DNA of 34,692 nt from Trichoplax sp. H2 (lineage: Eukaryota; Placozoa; Uniplacotomia; Trichoplacea), in contig NOWV01000369.1 in NCBI GenBank assembly GCA_003344405.1, positions 1-34,692 on the forward strand. The letters run 5' to 3'. The translations under genes were made by a program, and so were the position numbers. Position 1 is the first letter of the stretch; each line of letters opens with the position of its first letter. The notes under the pieces are model-generated. The model had not been told where the DNA came from. It did not search any database and worked only from the letters and a program-made list of their open reading frames with translations. Of the stretch, positions 30,734 to 34,692 are shown piece by piece.

Positions 30734-32347
30734 ATGAAATCACATCCTGAAGACGAAAGTACGGCCAGCACACCTTTACTGGATAGCCATAAGGACACAT
30801 TAGATTGTGATGACAGAAGTGATCCGCCACAAAATCTTTCAAATATTGATGTCATCCTTGATCAAATAGAAATTGGATTATTTCATTATTTAATTACTCT
30901 ATCAAGTGGTTTCTGTTATGGCACTGGTGCTGTTTTTTTTAATGTTATCAGTTTTTTAATCGTTACTGCTTGTGATCTAGATATTACTAGGGAAAATCGA
31001 GGTTGGTTAAGTCTCTCGGTCGTGTGTGGCTTGATTGTTGGTAGTCTTACCTTAGGTAAATTGGGCGATACCATCGGAAGAAGGAGAGTACTGATTCTAT
31101 CTTCGACATTAATTCTATTTTCAAACTTAGCTTCTGCTTTTGCAGTAAATTATAACATGATCGTTATATTAGGCCCATTAAGTGGCATTAGTCTAGGAGG
31201 TATCTTCTCTAATAGTCACATATACTTAATAGAGTTTTTTCCTCGCAGCTATCGGGGTATATCAGTCGCAGCAATGACAGCTTTTGTTATATTCGGAGGT
31301 ATCTACAGTTGCCTAATCGCTATGGCGACATTATCCCATCCATTTTATATTCCTATCGGATCAATCTATTTTAGTCACTGGCGCCTTTATATCCTTGTTG
31401 CCTCTTTACCTACTTTAATAAGTTTATTATCGCTGTTTTGCCTACCAGATAGTATCCGATATATACTGAAAGCAAAGCAACCTATTCAAGCGCTACAAGT
31501 CATAGATAGAATTAATCGCATCAATTCATTTTATTTTATTATTAAGCGAAATCGGCATTCTGAACCAAAGAAGATAGAGAAATACTTAGCAAACTGGGTC
31601 GCAAACAATGAATCAGATTTAAATTGCTCTCCCAGTAAAAAGAATGAAACATTTATAGGACATATTCTGCGATTTAAAGAATCGCCTTTCTGCGGAAGAT
31701 TAATACTATTAACTATCGCTTGGTTTGGATTCGGTTTAGCATTTCACGGTCTAAGACAATGGCTGCCTGTGATAATTGCATATTACATTAATGGCAATTC
31801 TTGCAAACTTGGATATAGTAGAGCGAATCTTAATGAGACAATGAGCAACTTAAACCAAACTCTCTCGAATAGTATCAGTTGCTTACAAGGCTCTAAATTA
31901 ATAAATACAATTAGCGATATATTATTCGGTAGTTGCTTAGCTGCACCAGTGGCAATTTTATGCACTATATTTATTAATCGAATCGGTAGAAAATTGCTGT
32001 TTATTACTGTAGCTACCTTAACTGGTTTATCTATTTTCTTAATATGGTTAATTGATAAAACAATTACCGCCCAGATATTCGCCACTATATTTACCACAAT
32101 AGCTGTTAACGGATGGATTCCTCTCGAATTATGGAGCGCAGAGCTGTTTCCAACGGAACTAAGAGCATCAGCAGTAGGCTTCGTCAATTTTATATCTGGA
32201 CTCGGATTTCTTCTCGGTATATTGACATTTTCGTTAATATTTCACGTAAGTTGTACAGCTACTTTATTACTACCTGCTATCTTATGTACGTTCGGCGGAT
32301 TATTATCTTGCCTACTACCAGATACGACAGGAGCTGATATAGATTAA
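30734..32347 (+). CDS. SV2/SVOP-like MFS transporter, copy D (537 aa)
   Basis: Intact frame. ATG at 30734 is the first methionine; the codon two places upstream is TTG, so the gene is not extended. The N-terminal tail has P-L15-L16-D but no acidic residue at -4, so the dileucine signal of the other copies is incomplete. Motif A is G108-x-x-G-D112-x-x-G115-R-R-R after TM2 and N415-R-I-G-R-K after TM8. E-F-F-P-R-S-Y-R-G after TM4 and E470-L-F-P-T-E-L-R before TM11 are canonical. The TM7-TM8 loop (about 351-388) has two cysteines (C357, C383) and two sequons (N367, N374), as expected for a lumenal or extracellular loop. The TM6-TM7 loop is basic. The C terminus L-P-D-T-T matches copy A. A poly(A) signal lies 130 bp downstream. 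Substrate is not deducible. Confidence 0.92.
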   Translation: MKSHPEDESTASTPLLDSHKDTLDCDDRSDPPQNLSNIDVILDQIEIGLFHYLITLSSGFCYGTGAVFFNVISFLIVTACDLDITRENRGWLSLSVVCGLIVGSLTLGKLGDTIGRRRVLILSSTLILFSNLASAFAVNYNMIVILGPLSGISLGGIFSNSHIYLIEFFPRSYRGISVAAMTAFVIFGGIYSCLIAMATLSHPFYIPIGSIYFSHWRLYILVASLPTLISLLSLFCLPDSIRYILKAKQPIQALQVIDRINRINSFYFIIKRNRHSEPKKIEKYLANWVANNESDLNCSPSKKNETFIGHILRFKESPFCGRLILLTIAWFGFGLAFHGLRQWLPVIIAYYINGNSCKLGYSRANLNETMSNLNQTLSNSISCLQGSKLINTISDILFGSCLAAPVAILCTIFINRIGRKLLFITVATLTGLSIFLIWLIDKTITAQIFATIFTTIAVNGWIPLELWSAELFPTELRASAVGFVNFISGLGFLLGILTFSLIFHVSCTATLLLPAILCTFGGLLSCLLPDTTGADID

Positions 32348-32476
32348 CTCGATCCGATTGTGTCGATAACACATCGTGGATTTCGTAGATGGCTTGTCTA
32401 TCATAATCGTTATAAATGGCAATAGCATGTGTGTAAAAGATGATAGATAAAATCTATTCAAACAATTGGACAAATT

Positions 32477-32482
32477 AATAAA
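32477..32482 (+). terminator. Candidate poly(A) signal, copy D
   Basis: AATAAA 130 bp after the stop, in a usual position for a short 3' UTR. Confidence 0.4.
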
Positions 32483-32573
32483 AGTTAGTTCTTAGTTCCT
32501 AAGGTTAAAAGTATAACGGAAATCGAAGGCGTACTAATTATTGCGGGATCATAGATTCGATCACAACGTTATC

Positions 32574-32628
32574 TTGTCACACGGGAGTTTGTGACAATTG
32601 TACATAGTATACCAACTATGTATACTAT
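32574..32628. repeat. Two adjacent hairpins after copy D
   Basis: TTGTCACA (32574-32581) pairs with TGTGACAA (32590-32597); ATAGTATAC (32604-32612) pairs with GTATACTAT (32620-32628). Both sets of arms are perfect. They lie past the likely copy D poly(A) site. Confidence 0.65.
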
Positions 32629-34398
32629 CATATCCTAAGCAACGCTTGCTACAACTACTCTTGCGACACAAGAAAATAACATGGTACTTGTCATAAACTT
32701 TACTTTAATCCGAAGAACTACTTCCCTAGCCTACGGTATTGTAGCTGGAATCTTTGCGAAATACTAACTCGCTCAACACAATATACGATATAAAGCTATC
32801 ACACAACTTAGCCTTAACCTGGATTACTGTTTATTTATCATAGTCCTTCTTATATACTCTTTCAGTAGTTCTTTGTACATTTACTATACTGCTGACATAT
32901 TTACAAACATCTTATTACGATTGAATTTTCAACTACGGACATTCGAGTTAATAAACAATTTCATACGTAAATCTACTTCGACTGTAAGCCCTATCAAGCT
33001 CCTAAGTTCTCGACACCTACTTATAACATATTACCATTATAACTTAGATTATTAATAACAATAGCAATTCCTAAGTAGTAGCTCATACTCCTAAAAAGTT
33101 AAAAAATGTTATCATAAGCTACACTTGCATATCTAAGTTATTTTACGACTGTAACAACGCTATATTTATTAGATTGTACGTTTAATACGATGTAATAATA
33201 TATATATAGCATTAACACATTGAGATTGCTATTTGTATTTGCGTTAATTCGATATTACTTGAATTTAAGTTGCTAATATCACAGGTTACATAATAATAAT
33301 CGTGATTGATTATTTATAGTATTCTACACGTACGATATTCCACAATTGCTAATTCTACGTCTTAATTGCAGAATGTGCTGCGTACACTAAAGAATCTGTT
33401 GCTACACGAACTTGCAATTACATTGCGTTATAAGTGTAAACGGTGCACGTATATAAGCCGCGTGTTTCAGTGTAATAAAAAGAGAGTAGGATTTAGAACT
33501 TAGTTTTACAATAACTATAACTACATGTTCTATTTCTTGTCTCCATGATAATTGAGAGTAGTACAAACTTTTAGTACAGTTGTTATTGTTAACTCTAGAT
33601 AGTAATACATAACATATATCTCTTTGTCACAGTGTGAATTATTCACTGTAACTGATTTGTTTATGAAACACTCAATGTTGCAGTAAGATATTACATTTAT
33701 TATGATAGGTGTTTAGATTCAGTTTGTTGCAATGTTATTTATCTGTAAACGGGCCTGAAGTGTGCTCAATTATTATGTTATTATTAACGATAAAATCATT
33801 GCGTATGCAAGCTCTCTTATAAAGTTTATTATAATTTCTGAACTTGTGTAAGAAAATATTGTTATTATCTAAGTTTTTTTCAATCTTCGTGTTGTTACTA
33901 ATCTCCGATTGGCCTTAGCCAACCGCACATAACTATATCGCGTTATATACGATATTCGTGTTACCATAAAAAATACAAATAAAGTTTGCATTTATTAGCA
34001 ATAAAGTTAGATGTAGATCGGGCGGTTACAAACTAACTCTTTTGGATCGGCTTAACTGAGGAACTAGTTAGTTGAGTAGTTTCTTATCGATACTGTTCCA
34101 AGTGTGAGTTCAGAGAGTACCACAATTTTGGATCTGGCAACCCCTTTTTGTTACAAAGAGCTGATTGTAACACAGTTATATTACAATCTTACATTGTGTA
34201 GATCTTAACATAGATATATGACCGGATTATTGAATTCTAACTCGAATGAAGTTGTGCTAAAAATACAGTATACTAAGATAGTTAGATACTAATTAAAATC
34301 TACTGCTATCAACGTAAATTAGTTATTTCTTTTAAAGCTACAATACAAAATAAATTCTCGAAGAAGAATTCTGCAAATTAAAATTCATTACAGCTGCA
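32629..34398. other. Non-coding region with promoter-like and poly(A)-like motifs
   Basis: No coding frame recognised. TATATAAG at 33450-33457 is followed by AATAAA at 33978 and 34000 and by GTTACA at 34026-34031. Together with TGTCAC at 32576 this could be a second, longer LTR-like unit, but no target duplication or second copy is visible. Confidence 0.35.
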
Positions 34399-34448
34399 NN
34401 NNNNNNNNNNNNNNNNNNNNNNNNNNNNNNNNNNNNNNNNNNNNNNNN
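34399..34448. other. 50-N assembly gap
   Basis: Fifty N bases. Confidence 1.
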
Positions 34449-34451
34449 AGC

Positions 34452-34692
34452 TGTTGAGTTACTAATATGGCTATAGGTAAAAATAGAACTGTAAATCATA
34501 TATTAGGATATGGTTAATTCATTGTACTTTGGCTGGTGTGAATAATGTCTACGTAAGTACTGTAGTCGTATCCATATTGGATTAATGATGGGCCGCAGTA
34601 GAATAGTCTTACTAAGAATAATTTAACTATGTGTAAAATAAGGTAAAAGGTTGCCATGCGGATTGTAGCTGCGAATGCTACGAAAAGTATAA
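34452..34692 (+). mobile_element. LTR-like element, second copy, 5' portion (cut by window end)
   Basis: 34605-34692 equals 10721-10808 base for base. The preceding ~150 bp back to TGTTGAG after the gap would be the missing 5' part of the element. Sequence left of the gap ends ACAGCTGCA and right of it begins AGCTGTTGAG, so an insertion after AGC is plausible. Confidence 0.55.

Noticed and set aside
31783-32187. 134-codon minus-strand frame inside copy D
   Set aside because: Antisense shadow of a strongly supported coding region.
1-34692. CRISPR array, bacterial operon or prokaryotic mobile element
   Set aside because: No spaced identical short repeats or cas-like genes; splicing, DEATH/CARD domains and poly(A) signals show eukaryotic DNA.

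Overview
This is AT-rich eukaryotic (metazoan) DNA. Evidence: spliced genes with GT-AG introns, domain-per-exon structure with phase-1 introns, DEATH and CARD signalling domains, SV2-type major facilitator transporters, AATAAA poly(A) signals, LTR-like repeats and N-filled scaffold gaps. A low-GC, early-branching animal such as a placozoan (Trichoplax group) is my best guess. That is inference from composition and gene content, not shown by the sequence alone.

Layout. Positions 1 to about 13,860 hold no protein gene I can support. This stretch is repeat-rich: a four-copy degenerate ~170-198 bp tandem array (5441-6165), a two-copy ~164 bp repeat (6336-6600), a ~60-68 bp array (7081-7330) and a pair sharing 24 bp at 9447/10053. 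A 20-N gap (10701-10720) is flanked by a 158-bp near-identical duplication and an LTR-like element (10721-10963) whose first 88 bp recur exactly at the end of the window. A perfect 15-bp-arm hairpin lies at 13414-13447.

Positions 13869-16947 (+) hold a six-exon gene that I assembled by hand. All five introns are GT-AG and phase 1, and the model encodes 378 residues: DEATH - DEATH - duplicated linker exons - CARD. This is an apoptosis/innate-immunity adaptor-like protein with an unusual order of domains. It is the most interesting object in the window. Reading through intron 3 would give a shorter DEATH-DEATH form of 219 residues.

Positions 19638-32347 (+) hold a tandem array of four SV2/SVOP-like 12-TM transporter genes with uninterrupted reading frames: A (550 aa, intact), B (a decayed pseudogene and sister copy of A), C (549 aa, intact) and D (537 aa, intact). 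A, B and C carry an acidic dileucine signal near the N terminus, suggesting delivery to endosomal or vesicle membranes. Copies A and B share a Pro-to-Leu change in the conserved E-L-F-P-T motif, so that change predates the death of B.

Positions 32348-34692 are non-coding. They contain two close hairpins after gene D, a possible second LTR-like unit, a 50-N gap and the start of the second copy of the LTR-like element. Nothing in the sequence links the adaptor gene and the transporter array functionally; they are simply neighbours.
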